Assembly: GCA_036375275.1 (NCBI GenBank)
Contig: DASUSF010000221.1
Location: forward strand, 1 to 6,545
Direction: 5' to 3'
DNA: 6,545 nt
Source of the DNA: DASUSF01 sp036375275
GTDB lineage: Bacteria; Pseudomonadota; Alphaproteobacteria; Geminicoccales; Geminicoccaceae
Shown here: positions 6,057 to 6,545 of the stretch, one piece after another
How the letters are laid out: every line of letters begins with the position of its first letter
Position numbering within the stretch: position 1 is the first letter of the stretch
Notes under the pieces: generated by a model
Told to the model about the DNA's origin: nothing
What the model saw: only the letters and a program-made list of their open reading frames with translations
Database searches by the model: none
Program-made: the position numbers and the translations under genes

Positions 6057-6131
6057 AGAGCAGTTTCCAATGAGATCGAACCACCTTCAAGTCGAGGCAG
6101 ACCCTTCGCTCACCGGAATAAAAACTGCTCT
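6057..6131. repeat. Intergenic palindromic element 1 (AGAGCAGTTT ends)
   Basis: A perfect 10-base inverted repeat, AGAGCAGTTT (6057-6066) and AAACTGCTCT (6122-6131), bounds a 75-base element. Inner complementarity continues: TGAG-at-CGAA (6071-6080) faces TTCGCTCA (6105-6112). The form resembles intergenic palindromes beginning AGAGCA that are common in alphaproteobacterial genomes; this comparison is from memory. It begins 8 bases upstream of the sirtuin ribosome site and would form a hairpin in either strand's RNA. Confidence 0.65.
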
Positions 6132-6143
6132 ATCTCAACGATG

Positions 6144-6208
6144 TAGAGCATCTTTATCCGCGGAGAACGGCTCTGGAAAGCGGTTCTGCCTGAGCGGATG
6201 ACGCTCTA
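6144..6208. repeat. Intergenic palindromic element 2 (TAGAGC ends)
   Basis: The outer arms TAGAGC (6144-6149) and GCTCTA (6203-6208) are perfect complements. ATCCGC (6156-6161) pairs with GCGGAT (6194-6199), and the core GGAGAACGGCT (6162-6172) pairs imperfectly with AGCGGTTCTGCC (6179-6190) around CTGGAA. It is a second copy of the same type of element, 12 bases after the first. Its left arm can instead pair with TGCTCTA (6126-6132), and the wider arms of that pairing (6114-6132 with 6144-6160) are also similar. This AT-richer stretch is the likely promoter zone for the divergent genes, but I cannot assign -35/-10 boxes. Confidence 0.65.
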
Positions 6209-6296
6209 CGGGCTGCGGCCGCCCGCCGGACCCGTGTAGCGCGCGCGGCGCTCCGCTGCCATGGTCGCACGTCGCCACCTCCGGGAGAGACCGCCG

Positions 6297-6545
6297 ATGG
6301 ACGACCTCGAGGCCTTTCGCCGGCAGGCGCACCAGCTCGTCGACTGGATGACCGACTACCTCGCGACGGTCGGCCAGCGCCCCGTCCGGGCTCAGGTGCG
6401 GCCGGGCGAGGTCGCATCCTGCCTGCCGGCCGCGGCGCCGGAGGAGGGCGAGCCATTCCAGGACCTGGTCGAGGACCTGGAACGGATCGTCCTCCCGGGC
6501 ATGACCCACTGGCAGCACCCCCGCTTCTTCGCCTACTTCCCGGCC
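6297..6545 (+). CDS. Group II PLP-dependent aromatic-L-amino-acid decarboxylase (N-terminal part)
   Basis: 83 residues are present and the frame runs off the window edge. The N-terminus FRRQAHQLVDWMTDYL and the block THWQHPRFFAYFPA (70-83) are characteristic of aromatic-L-amino-acid decarboxylases (tyrosine, DOPA and tryptophan/phenylalanine decarboxylases), which convert an aromatic amino acid to its amine and CO2 with pyridoxal phosphate. The PLP lysine and most of the active site lie beyond the window, so substrate preference and intactness cannot be judged. ATG 6297 has GGGAGAG (6283-6289) seven bases upstream. ATG 6261 is in frame and would add 12 basic residues with no clear ribosome site. 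The full family length is about 470-500 residues. It is divergent from the sirtuin across the palindromic region. Confidence 0.92.
   Translation, partial: MDDLEAFRRQAHQLVDWMTDYLATVGQRPVRAQVRPGEVASCLPAAAPEEGEPFQDLVEDLERIVLPGMTHWQHPRFFAYFPA

Noticed and set aside
6038..6070. TTG at 6070 as the sirtuin start
   Set aside because: GTG 6037 has a better ribosome site and matches the family N-terminus. The extension enters palindromic repeat sequence.
5189..6073. 294-codon plus-strand open frame opposite the sirtuin
   Set aside because: Antisense shadow with no recognisable motif, whereas the sirtuin on the other strand has all catalytic and zinc residues.

Overview
The window is very GC-rich DNA with dense, ordinary bacterial coding. 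It is most likely chromosomal DNA of an alphaproteobacterium, or a related high-GC proteobacterium. I infer this from the DUF1244 gene, the class III (CobB/SIRT5-like) sirtuin, and intergenic palindromes bounded by AGAGCA/TGCTCT, which resemble the palindromic repeats common in alphaproteobacterial genomes. I see no tRNA, rRNA, CRISPR array, transposase or phage gene.

Layout. (1) Bases 1-1909, plus strand: the last 12 codons of an unidentified gene, then a Gfo/Idh/MocA-fold dehydrogenase closely resembling LigC-type 4-carboxy-2-hydroxymuconate-6-semialdehyde dehydrogenases, then an aspartate-dehydrogenase-family protein whose usual catalytic histidine position holds valine. (2) Bases 1910-2023: a convergent intergenic region with a palindromic repeat and a second hairpin, a plausible two-way transcription end. 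(3) Bases 2024-4628, minus strand: an amidase-signature hydrolase followed by a zinc-dependent medium-chain alcohol dehydrogenase, probably one transcript. (4) Bases 4778-5092, plus strand: a DUF1244 protein. (5) Bases 5107-5298, minus strand: a short C-terminal remnant of a formylglycine-generating-enzyme/SUMF1-fold protein. (6) Bases 5321-6037, minus strand: a complete class III sirtuin. (7) Bases 6057-6208: two tandem palindromic elements filling the divergent intergenic region. (8) Bases 6297 to the edge, plus strand: the N-terminus of a group II PLP-dependent aromatic-L-amino-acid decarboxylase.

The first four complete genes (two NAD(P)-dependent dehydrogenases in one direction, an amidase plus alcohol dehydrogenase in the other) look like a catabolic neighbourhood for small carbonyl, amide or aromatic-derived compounds. 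The substrate cannot be read from the sequence. The right half is a set of unrelated single genes. The most unusual points are the altered active site of the aspartate-dehydrogenase-like protein and its pairing with a LigC-like enzyme, the FGE remnant, and the paired palindromes. I did not find a clear new multi-gene system.
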